In this document: positions 1 to 5,195 of the stretch, piece after piece
Numbering within the stretch: position 1 is the first letter of the stretch
Layout of the letters: the number at the start of each line of letters is the position of its first letter
NCBI GenBank assembly: GCA_000436915.1
Contig: HF994126.1
Span: 10,263-16,887, forward strand
Length of the DNA stretch: 6,625 nucleotides
Direction of reading: 5' to 3'
Source: Prevotella sp. CAG:1092
GTDB lineage: Bacteria > Bacteroidota > Bacteroidia > Bacteroidales > Bacteroidaceae
Position numbers and translations under genes: made by a program
Notes under the pieces: model-generated
What the model was told of the DNA's origin: nothing
Databases searched by the model: none
The model's input: only the letters and a program-made list of their open reading frames with translations

Positions 1-69
1 AAACTGCCTAAATGGCTTGTTAGAACGACATAAATACTCGCCAAAAGCCTCCAATAGAATATTCTTCTT

Positions 70-89
70 CGTTCAACAGCTGTTGAACG
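70..89. repeat. Perfect 20-bp palindrome, copy 1 of a pair
   Basis: CGTTCAACAGCTGTTGAACG equals its own reverse complement. A second copy with one central change lies at 136-155, 66 bp away centre to centre. Neither strand has a T-run after it, so it is not a standard terminator. A binding site for a dimeric regulator is the simplest reading, but no regulator gene is visible next to it. Confidence 0.8.
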
Positions 90-91
90 GT

Positions 92-125
92 AAAGTATAT
101 TAATATAAATCGCAAAGTATATTAA
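92..125. repeat. 12-bp direct repeat between the palindromes
   Basis: AAAGTATATTAA occurs at 92-103 and again at 114-125, an offset of 22 bp (about two helical turns). The first copy overlaps a perfect 12-bp palindrome, TATATTAATATA, at 96-107. The pair fills most of the A+T-rich gap between the two 20-bp palindromes, so the whole block 70-155 looks organised rather than random. Its function is unknown. Confidence 0.65.
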
Positions 126-135
126 CTTCTCCGAC

Positions 136-155
136 CGTTCAACAGTTGTTGAACG
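136..155. repeat. Near-perfect 20-bp palindrome, copy 2
   Basis: CGTTCAACAGTTGTTGAACG differs from the copy at 70-89 by a single base near the centre (AGTT instead of AGCT). The conserved arms CGTTCAACA and TGTTGAACG are intact, as expected if the arms rather than the centre are recognised. Confidence 0.75.
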
Positions 156-362
156 CAAAAGCCATTAAATATCATCAACGTGTATCTTTAGTTGTTCTTA
201 TTATATAAGCTGTATTCGTTGAATCTGGTATACAAGTAGAAAACAATAAATAATAAACATTCCTCATACCGTTTTGCGGCATAAACCATAAATATCACAC
301 ATAAAACACCCACTTTCTTGCCGGTATCGGCAAAAAAGCATATTATAAAAGGTAAGAAAGAG

Positions 363-432
363 TATTATAATGGGAATGTCTTTACTCCGAAAAGATGTCA
401 CAAGTGACATTTTTTCGGAAAGCATTATAGTA
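363..432. repeat. Nested inverted repeat (RNA hairpin candidate)
   Basis: The inner arms 386-401 and 404-419 pair over 16 bp, with one position that is G-U when read as plus-strand RNA and a tiny AA centre. The outer arms 363-372 and 423-432 pair over 10 bp, again with one U-G pair on the plus strand. An asymmetric internal loop (373-385 against 420-422) separates them. No T-run follows on either strand, so it is not an ordinary terminator. That both mismatches become wobble pairs in plus-strand RNA suggests a structured transcript, but no convincing promoter was found. A degenerate miniature mobile element is an alternative. Confidence 0.55.
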
Positions 433-488
433 AATCATAACATTATATTTGTCTATAATTGTCAGTATTGTCGTTTTTAAAACAAATG

Positions 489-531
489 AAAAAAGGCTCC
501 GTCAGTCGTTTATATTGCGACCGAAAGAGCC
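489..531 (-). terminator. Intrinsic terminator of the 549-872 gene
   Basis: Read on the minus strand, a two-part stem (GGCTC with GAGCC, then GGTCG with CGACT, separated by a small internal loop) is followed directly by TTTTTT (plus-strand A489-A494). It begins about 17 bases after the stop codon of the minus-strand gene. On the plus strand the downstream side reads CCCTTTG, which is a weak tail, so it acts mainly leftward. Confidence 0.85.
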
Positions 532-548
532 CCTTTGTTATCCCAAAT

Positions 549-872
549 CTAACGTGCAACAGCGCTATCTACAGTAGCCTCTGCGTTCTCTGCAGTTGCA
601 TTACTTTCTGATTTAGCAGGAACCTCAGTTTCAGCATTTTCTGTTGCTGCATTCTCTGAAGAAGCGTTCTCAATTGCTGCGTTCTCTGAAGAAGCTGTAG
701 TGTCTACAGGAGCTGCAACTTCTACTGCTCCCTGATTTGCAGAGTCTGTTACTACAGAATCAGACTGAATGACATCGTTTGACTCGAACTGCATTGCTGA
801 CTGATTAGCGAATACGTTGCTAACACAAACTATAACCATTGCCGAAACGGCTGCGAACATAAACTTTCTCAT
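549..872 (-). CDS. Small exported low-complexity protein (unknown)
   Basis: This encodes a 107-residue protein that I do not recognise. Residues 1-22 form a clear signal peptide: MRKF, then a hydrophobic stretch, ending VFA before N23, which fits signal peptidase I. There is no lipobox, so export to the periplasm or beyond is expected. The mature part, about 85 residues, is acidic, rich in Ala, Asn, Ser, Glu, Thr and Val, and has almost no aromatic residues, so it is probably disordered. Residues 60-79 are two tandem 10-residue units, ASSENAAIEN and ASSENAATEN, followed by decaying ENA copies. The start is set by the signal peptide; the leader is A-rich without a Shine-Dalgarno. It is a single-gene unit with its own terminator at 489-531. 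The signal peptide, repeat structure and terminator support a real gene. Its role is unknown. Confidence 0.75.
   Translation of the reverse strand: MRKFMFAAVSAMVIVCVSNVFANQSAMQFESNDVIQSDSVVTDSANQGAVEVAAPVDTTASSENAAIENASSENAATENAETEVPAKSESNATAENAEATVDSAVAR
636..695 (-). repeat. Two 30-bp in-frame tandem units
   Basis: The DNA encoding residues 60-79 of the small exported protein consists of two 30-bp units. The segments at 645-665 and 675-695 differ at only one of 21 bases. Because the units are multiples of three, copy-number change would lengthen or shorten the protein without shifting the frame. Confidence 0.75.
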
Positions 873-995
873 AATCTTAATGTTTTTATTGTTATTATTA
901 TTTTGTTGTCTTATTCACTAGTAATAAGGACAAGATGCGTGCCAAAAAGTAGCACAAGCATATACATCATTGATTATAAGCAAGTTAACTAAAAG

Positions 996-1026
996 CCCCA
1001 CTTTCCACAAGTTGTGGAAAGTGGGG
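996..1026. repeat. 15-bp perfect inverted repeat, 1-base centre
   Basis: Arms 996-1010 (CCCCACTTTCCACAA) and 1012-1026 are exact reverse complements around a single G at 1011. Read leftward the hairpin is followed by CTTTTAGTT, a modest T-rich tail, so it could act as a back-up terminator for transcripts coming from the 1352-4594 gene. Read rightward the tail is AAAT, not a terminator. A protein-binding palindrome is the alternative, given the repeated half-sites just to the right. Confidence 0.7.
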
Positions 1027-1030
1027 AAAT

Positions 1031-1062
1031 ATTGTGGAATAATTCTACAATTTATTGTGGAA
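1031..1062. repeat. Imperfect palindrome plus extra TTGTGGAA copy
   Basis: ATTGTGGAAT (1031-1040), a central A, then ATTCTACAAT (1042-1051) form a 10-bp inverted repeat with one mismatch that becomes G-U in plus-strand RNA. Another TTGTGGAA follows at 1055-1062. Together with the palindrome at 996-1026 this gives three direct copies of TTGTGGAA (1012, 1032, 1055), one exact inverted copy (1003-1010) and one near copy (1043-1050) within 60 bp. Confidence 0.65.
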
Positions 1063-1282
1063 TGCCATTTTTCCTACACGAAAGTGCATATAAAAAGTGT
1101 TTGAGAATAGAAAGCATAGATTGATAGAACGTAACATCGATAGCGAATGAAGTTGGCTAAATTATTGAATGAAAGCTACTTACTATACCACCGCACCTAT
1201 AATCAACAATTTCTGATTTGAAATAGGTATTTTGTTGTGGTTATTAAGAAAATCTGCTACACATAATAAAAAACAAGTATAA

Positions 1283-1347
1283 GCATAAATATAAAATAGG
1301 AGCTAAACGGAATATGATTCTCGTTTAGCTCCTATTTTTATTTATGC
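1283..1347 (-). terminator. Long hairpin terminator after the metallopeptidase gene
   Basis: Arms 1293-1309 and 1322-1338 are perfectly complementary over 17 bp (core GGAGCTAAACG) with a 12-base loop. Allowing one bulged base, pairing extends outward through GCATAAATA to 1283 and 1347, giving about 26 bp in total. The structure begins five bases after the stop codon of the minus-strand gene at 1352. Both flanks are A/T-rich (TTTTTATTT rightward, ATTTTATATTT leftward), so it could stop transcription from both sides. Confidence 0.85.
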
Positions 1348-1351
1348 ATTT

Positions 1352-4300
1352 TTATTTTATGTATACCTTCTTGGTAGAACCATCGTTGTATTTTATGATG
1401 TTCAAACCACGTGAGATATCATTCTTCTTTGAACCATCAACGTTATAGATACCGATGATAGCTTGTGAGTTGTTGGTTGCTGTATCTGTATTGATATCCT
1501 TGATACTTGTCGCTATAGCAGCTTGGCGAAATTCCTCCAACTCGTCTTCGCTGATGATAATCCATTGTTGTTTTGTTGCAGAGTTGCTGAAGTTGAATGC
1601 TGTCTGTTCCAATGTTCCATAACCAGAACGTTTGCCCAATGCGTTAGCACTCATAGCCTTGTTGCCATCGTTGTACCATGTAAACCAATATCCATGAGTA
1701 GTAACCTTATTCTTACCAGCACCAAGAGTAACGTTTGTGCGGTCAGGCATAAGTTGGAATTGCTCTGCGGTAGAAGGCACAGAAGTCTGCTTCACAGACA
1801 TTCCAGATGTTGTAGTAGAACGAGTTAGATATTTACCACTTACAGCATTCTTGAATGAATAGTAACCGTTGAGAGGGTTAAACTCCAAATACCATGCAGC
1901 AGAGTCGTTGACCTCGGTAGTGGTGTTGAAATAAGGTTTCCATGCTGCGATGGTGTTACGTTGGAATAGAAGACCATCGCCAAGACCACGCTCAGAATTC
2001 TTACACATTATATAATACTTCTTAGAGTCGTCGAAGTTGTATGTGTAGCCAGCGATACCATTTGGGTGATTGCTTGTAGGGCATAGACCATCGAGGAACA
2101 AACCATACATGATACACATACCACCAGCATACTGCAATTCAGAGTGCTTATCTTTGTCGGCTCCATTTACGAGCCAATCATATGTGGCATTGCGACCCCA
2201 ACCGTGAGTTTTGTCGCCTTGGAAGTAGTAATCATCAGTATATTTGTTCTCAAGGAACTGATAAACCTCAGTAGCAGCTCTACCGAGCCATTTGCCGCTA
2301 CTTGTATTCTGACGAGTATCAGAACAGTTGTTCCATATCCAATGAGTACCCACACCTACGCCATGGCCAGTTTCGTGAAGAACGGTTCCGATAGCCTGAT
2401 AAGCAGCATTAGGTCCAATGCGCATCCATCCACCATAACTACAGTCGGCAGTAGGAGTGCCCGAACCATAGTTGCCGGTAAGATGGAAACCCTTGATACC
2501 AGTCCATTCGTTGAAGTAGTCGATAGTCTCCTTTATGGCATTACGGCAACGGGTATTGGCAGCATCGTCAGGAGCACCCTCGTTCCACGACCATGTACAT
2601 CCGCCAGCAGGATGAGTTACAATCTTTACCTCGTCGCCATAAGCCACGGTATAAGTTTTGTTCATCACGTATGGGCGAATATAATATACTGTAGAAGGCT
2701 TCATGCCCTTGATGTGGAAGATGGTGCCGTTTAGAGAGAACGACTTAGTAGTGCGATTGTCGAGAACAGTAGGATTGTGTTCTGTGCTCCAACATACACC
2801 ACGCTCAAGAATGTTTGAACCTGTCACAGTGGCTCTTACCAATGCCTGTGTAGCACCAGTAGCCACATATTTGTTGGTCAGAGTAACCTTTGGTGCTGTG
2901 CCAGAACCTGGAGTTGCGTTAGCAAGATTGAATGCTAACAACGCCTTCTCCAATGCAATGATTTCGTTGTCGATACCAGTCTTTGTAGCCTCTGCATTCT
3001 TCATCAACTCTTGCGCCTTGTTGATTTCTTCCATCAATTTGTCGGCGTCATTCTTTGCAACATCATATTGACCCTGAGCGTTGTCGATAGCAGATTGCAA
3101 TGCCTGATATTCTGTGATGGCAACCATGGCAGCCTTGATAGCCTTGTTGATAGCTTCTACTGCAGAAGCTACATCAGCCTCGGTAGAAGTTGCAGTAATC
3201 TTCTTTGCTTGTTCAATGGCTGTAGCGAGATTCTGAGCTTCAGCCTTATACATCATCTGAGTCTGCAAGCTTTCGCCTTCAGAAACTAAGCGCTGAACTT
3301 CGCTAATGATAATATCGCTTGTAATCTCTCCGATAAGACCAAGGCGGAAGTTGTCTACTGCAAGCCAGTTGCCTGTAGCATCAACAGCCTCGAAACCAAT
3401 TGTTGCCTTGCCCGTGAGGTTAGTAAACTTTACGCTATAGTTGGCAGGAGTATAAACAGTAGTTTCGTTGCCATCTGCATAAATCTTTGCACCCTCACAT
3501 TTCTGAGAAGTTGAGGCTTGGTTCAAGTTTTGTGCAGCCACGGTAAGCATATATATACCATTAGGTAAGGTGATAGTTTGGCTCACGCTTGCGTTGCCCA
3601 CATTATTGCCTTGTCCTACCCATTTCTCGATATATTTGCTACCCTCTTTCTTTGTGAACGATGAGTTGCCCTGCGATACAAGACCATCAACAGTCCAATT
3701 TTTTGTACCATCCTCAAAACTATTGTTTAGGATATACTCCGTCTTGTCAATAGGATTATGCTCGCTAATGTTCAGATTGCGGTATGCGCTGATAGCCTCT
3801 TCAAGAGCACTCGTTGCCTCATAGATTGCTATGATGTCGGCATCAGCTTTGTCGGCAATAGTCTGGGCTGCAGTTATCGCTGACTTTAAATCTGCTGCAC
3901 CATTTCCATTTCCGTTGCCATAATATTTGTTGGCAGAAGCGATGGTAGCATTTAGCTGCGATTTGTCGGCAGCAACATTCTCACCGAGAATCTGAACATA
4001 GTCAACCACCAACTTGGCAGTATTGGCAGAACCACCTGCTGCCGCCTTCATACCAAACTGTATCTTGCCCTTGGTAGTAGTGTTGAGGGTAAAGGTGATC
4101 TTGTCCAAAGTCCAGGTGTTGGCTGAATAAGAGGTAACAGTCGACTTCTTAGATGTGCCTGCATTTGGAATCCATGCCAACTGCGAAGTGGCAGCTGTAA
4201 CATTGCTACCATTATAAGTAGGTGCATTGATAGTATATGTGCCTGCAGGTAATGTAACCTCTTGGCTAAACAAGAAAGTCTGTTCCCAGCCTGTAGAAAT

Positions 4301-4594
4301 GGCAAGTCCACCACCAGCTTCTCCGTTGTAGCCTTTTGTAGGCACGGTGGCTGTATTAAAAGTTCCTTTGAATCCATACTCGTAGGTTCCCACGATGGTG
4401 TAGTTGGCTGAAAGGTTGGCTGTCCATCCCTTCACATCCTTAATTTCTTGCGTAACTTCATTCGACTGTGACGCTTTATAGTCGAAGTCTTGGTCAAAAC
4501 CATAGTTTTGTAGCAAATACTTCGAGAGATCTACTTGAGCATATGATGCTAACGCACCAAATGCCAACAAACAAGTAAACAAAGTTTTTCTCAT
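1352..4594 (-). CDS. Exported multidomain zincin-type metallopeptidase
   Basis: This encodes a 1080-residue protein starting with a signal peptide (residues 1-19, ending SYA before Q20). Visible modules in order are: a beta-sandwich, carbohydrate-binding-like module (about 20-204, with the WTANLSANY and FGMKAAAGG segments); a helical linker with a GNGNGNG run (about 208-272); a second such module (about 281-421, opening NNSFEDGTKNWTVDG); an Ala/Glu/Lys-rich helical or coiled-coil segment (422-560); an FN3-like domain (567-662, with the ERGVCWS motif); a peptidase core (about 663-845); a beta-trefoil-like region with a QQW motif (about 855-1014); and a tail (1030-1080) resembling the sorting or anchor tails of secreted Bacteroidales proteins (GIYNVDG, RGLNII, KKVYIK). 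The zinc motif is H740-E741-T-G-H744, with G747 and H751 following. The third ligand is uncertain: H751 lies one residue beyond the metzincin spacing, and H797 (THGWG) is an alternative. The likely role is cleaving glycan-decorated proteins such as mucins at the cell surface; the substrate is inferred from the modules. The gene stands alone, with a promoter at 4647-4654. Confidence 0.85.
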   Translation of the reverse strand: MRKTLFTCLLAFGALASYAQVDLSKYLLQNYGFDQDFDYKASQSNEVTQEIKDVKGWTANLSANYTIVGTYEYGFKGTFNTATVPTKGYNGEAGGGLAISTGWEQTFLFSQEVTLPAGTYTINAPTYNGSNVTAATSQLAWIPNAGTSKKSTVTSYSANTWTLDKITFTLNTTTKGKIQFGMKAAAGGSANTAKLVVDYVQILGENVAADKSQLNATIASANKYYGNGNGNGAADLKSAITAAQTIADKADADIIAIYEATSALEEAISAYRNLNISEHNPIDKTEYILNNSFEDGTKNWTVDGLVSQGNSSFTKKEGSKYIEKWVGQGNNVGNASVSQTITLPNGIYMLTVAAQNLNQASTSQKCEGAKIYADGNETTVYTPANYSVKFTNLTGKATIGFEAVDATGNWLAVDNFRLGLIGEITSDIIISEVQRLVSEGESLQTQMMYKAEAQNLATAIEQAKKITATSTEADVASAVEAINKAIKAAMVAITEYQALQSAIDNAQGQYDVAKNDADKLMEEINKAQELMKNAEATKTGIDNEIIALEKALLAFNLANATPGSGTAPKVTLTNKYVATGATQALVRATVTGSNILERGVCWSTEHNPTVLDNRTTKSFSLNGTIFHIKGMKPSTVYYIRPYVMNKTYTVAYGDEVKIVTHPAGGCTWSWNEGAPDDAANTRCRNAIKETIDYFNEWTGIKGFHLTGNYGSGTPTADCSYGGWMRIGPNAAYQAIGTVLHETGHGVGVGTHWIWNNCSDTRQNTSSGKWLGRAATEVYQFLENKYTDDYYFQGDKTHGWGRNATYDWLVNGADKDKHSELQYAGGMCIMYGLFLDGLCPTSNHPNGIAGYTYNFDDSKKYYIMCKNSERGLGDGLLFQRNTIAAWKPYFNTTTEVNDSAAWYLEFNPLNGYYSFKNAVSGKYLTRSTTTSGMSVKQTSVPSTAEQFQLMPDRTNVTLGAGKNKVTTHGYWFTWYNDGNKAMSANALGKRSGYGTLEQTAFNFSNSATKQQWIIISEDELEEFRQAAIATSIKDINTDTATNNSQAIIGIYNVDGSKKNDISRGLNIIKYNDGSTKKVYIK

Positions 4595-4646
4595 GCTTTT
4601 AGGTTCTTTCGTTAAATAATAGTTGGTATAGTTCTGTTAGTACTGG

Positions 4647-4654
4647 CAAATATA
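4647..4654 (-). promoter_or_regulatory. -7 box of the metallopeptidase gene promoter
   Basis: Read leftward the sequence is TATATTTG, an exact match to the Bacteroidetes primary sigma factor -7 consensus TAnnTTTG. The -33 area (about 4674-4683 on the plus strand) is T-rich on the minus strand (TTTTTTAG) rather than an exact TTTG. Transcription would start near 4640, leaving a leader of roughly 45 bases before the ATG at 4594. Confidence 0.65.
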
Positions 4655-4816
4655 CGAATAATTTTCCTATGATTATCTAAAAAATAAAAATAGATATAAA
4701 AATAACAATATTTACTCGTCGTATAATGATATTTACCCTTGTCAATACAAAACTTCGTGTTTTCTTTTGTCATTTCGCTCACTTGCACTAACTTTTAATA
4801 AGTTAGGCTGCGTTCG

Positions 4817-4857
4817 GGAATGAAAAAGAAAAACTTCGTGTTTTCTTTTGTCATTCC
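4817..4857. repeat. Junction hairpin 1 of the tandem repeat
   Basis: GGAATGA (4817-4823) pairs with TCATTCC (4851-4857), and AAAAGAAAA (4824-4832) pairs with TTTTCTTTT (4841-4849). This makes a 16-bp stem with one bulged G (4850) and an 8-base loop, ACTTCGTG. An identical structure recurs 81 bp later at 4898-4938. The first repeat copy lacks the left arm because the unit upstream of 4749 is absent. Confidence 0.7.
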
Positions 4858-4897
4858 ACTCACTTGCACTAACTTTTAATAAGTTAGGCTGCGTTCG

Positions 4898-4938
4898 GGA
4901 ATGAAAAAGAAAAACTTCGTGTTTTCTTTTGTCATTCC
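4898..4938. repeat. Junction hairpin 2 overlapping the -33 box
   Basis: This is the second copy of the 16-bp hairpin across a repeat junction. Its right arm contains most of the TTTG -33 box (4928-4931) of the only intact promoter. Cruciform extrusion or a bound protein could therefore affect promoter use; that is inference. Confidence 0.65.
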
Positions 4939-4958
4939 ACTCACTTGCACTAACTTTG
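4928..4958 (+). promoter_or_regulatory. Bacteroidetes-type promoter of the 4984 operon
   Basis: TTTG at 4928-4931, a 19-bp spacer, then TAACTTTG at 4951-4958 match the Bacteroidetes consensus TTTG-N19-TAnnTTTG exactly. Transcription should start near 4964-4966, giving a leader of about 20 bases to the ATG at 4984. Equivalent sites in repeat copies 1 (4766-4796) and 2 (4847-4877) keep the TTTG and spacer but read TAACTTTT, so they lose the final G of the -7 box. Confidence 0.85.
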
Positions 4959-4983
4959 CAGCACGATAATATGTTATAGAAAT

Positions 4984-5175
4984 ATGATACGGGAATTTAG
5001 GAAACTATCGGATTTTCTCACTAAGCACGAAATAAAACTTGATGCTAACGCTTGGCGTAAACTATCAGCAATACTTATGGGTAAGGAGAAGCCAACTAAA
5101 GAAACGTTGGATAAGTTGGCTTTGTTGGCAGGCTTCCAAAGTTGGGAGAGCCTAAAGCGTACGTTTGAAGAATAA
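4984..5175 (+). CDS. Small helical protein, possible HTH-like (unknown)
   Basis: This encodes a 63-residue protein without signal peptide or membrane segment, so cytoplasmic. It is charged and predicted mostly helical: residues 1-16 (MIREFRKLSDFL), then LDANAWRKLSAILMG, then KPTKETLDKLALLAG and SWESLKRTF. The segment from about 36 to 59 resembles the helix pattern of small XRE-like or DNA-binding folds (TKETLDKLALLAGFQSWES), but I cannot assign a family. Real-gene support comes from an exact consensus promoter about 25 bp upstream, an A-rich leader, and tight linkage to the next gene (20-bp gap after its TAA, same strand, no terminator between). It could be a regulator of the peptidase gene or of its own promoter repeats; that is a guess from position. 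Confidence 0.75.
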   Translation: MIREFRKLSDFLTKHEIKLDANAWRKLSAILMGKEKPTKETLDKLALLAGFQSWESLKRTFEE

Positions 5176-5195
5176 TCATACATAATAATATAATT

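Larger units (their letters stand above)
1..548. other. Gene-free region with palindromes and hairpins
   Basis: I find no convincing gene here. The reading frames are short and lack a credible start, and A+T content is high. The stretch holds two 20-bp palindromes (70-89, 136-155), a 12-bp direct repeat between them, a small hairpin TTGCCG-GTAT-CGGCAA at about 319-334, a larger nested inverted repeat (363-432), and the terminator of the downstream minus-strand gene (489-531). A sequence TATATTTG at 444-451 fits the Bacteroidetes -7 consensus on the plus strand, but it has no TTTG box 19 bp upstream and no gene behind it. The region may include the upstream control region of a gene lying outside the window to the left; that is inference. 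Confidence 0.6.
873..1351. other. Gene-free region between two minus-strand genes
   Basis: No convincing gene is seen. The part nearest 873 should hold the promoter of the minus-strand 549-872 gene. The best -7 candidate is TACTTTTTG read leftward from 951 to 943, which is off the TAnnTTTG consensus by one base and lacks a well-placed -33 box, so I do not call it. The region also contains the TTGTGGAA palindrome cluster (996-1062) and the long terminator (1283-1347). Between 1063 and 1282 I see only short reading frames of 20-24 codons and no tRNA-like fold. Confidence 0.6.
4749..4957. repeat. 81-bp tandem repeat, about 2.6 copies
   Basis: Copies start at 4749, 4830 and 4911, exactly 81 bp apart, each opening AAAACTTCGTG. 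Copies 1 and 2 are full length and differ by two bases around 4775-4777 (TTCGC against TCCAC). Copy 3 matches copy 2 for 47 bp and then leaves the repeat at 4958. Each unit contains TTTG, a 19-bp spacer and TAACTTT, an inverted repeat CTAACTT-TTAAT-AAGTTAG (4788-4806 in copy 1), and at unit junctions a longer hairpin (4817-4857, 4898-4938). Near-identity implies recent duplication or homogenisation. Confidence 0.92.
4595..4983. other. Divergent intergenic region with promoters and tandem repeat
   Basis: This 389-bp gap separates the divergent metallopeptidase gene from the plus-strand pair. From left to right it holds the minus-strand leader (4595-4640), its promoter (-7 box 4647-4654), an extremely A+T-rich stretch (about 4655-4740), the 81-bp tandem repeat (4749-4957) with the plus-strand promoter in its last copy, and a short leader to the start codon at 4984. 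No additional gene is seen. Confidence 0.75.

Noticed and set aside
2..103. Open frame at the left edge (about 33 codons, ending TAA at 101-103)
   Set aside because: Could be the tail of an upstream gene, but it is short, reads through the palindrome, and has no recognisable features.
444..451. TATATTTG as a plus-strand promoter
   Set aside because: It matches the -7 consensus but has no TTTG about 19 bp upstream, and no gene follows on the plus strand.
1147..1221. Plus-strand 24-codon ORF beginning MKLAKLLNES, and a 20-codon ORF at 1062-1124
   Set aside because: No consensus promoter or other support; frames this short occur often by chance. The terminator downstream is already explained by the convergent-side gene.
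1523..1828. Plus-strand ORF of 101 codons inside the metallopeptidase gene
   Set aside because: Antisense shadow of the well-supported 1352-4594 gene; Cys/Ser-rich translation with no domain features. The same applies to the plus-strand ORFs at 2144-2734, 2703-3071, 3011-3289 and 3570-3824.
4048..4377. Minus-strand ORF of 109 codons
   Set aside because: Out-of-frame overlap within the 5' part of the metallopeptidase gene; no start context or domain. The short ORF at 2167-2355 is rejected for the same reason.
4749..4957. CRISPR array
   Set aside because: The whole 81-bp unit is repeated, with no unique spacers between short repeats and no cas genes nearby.
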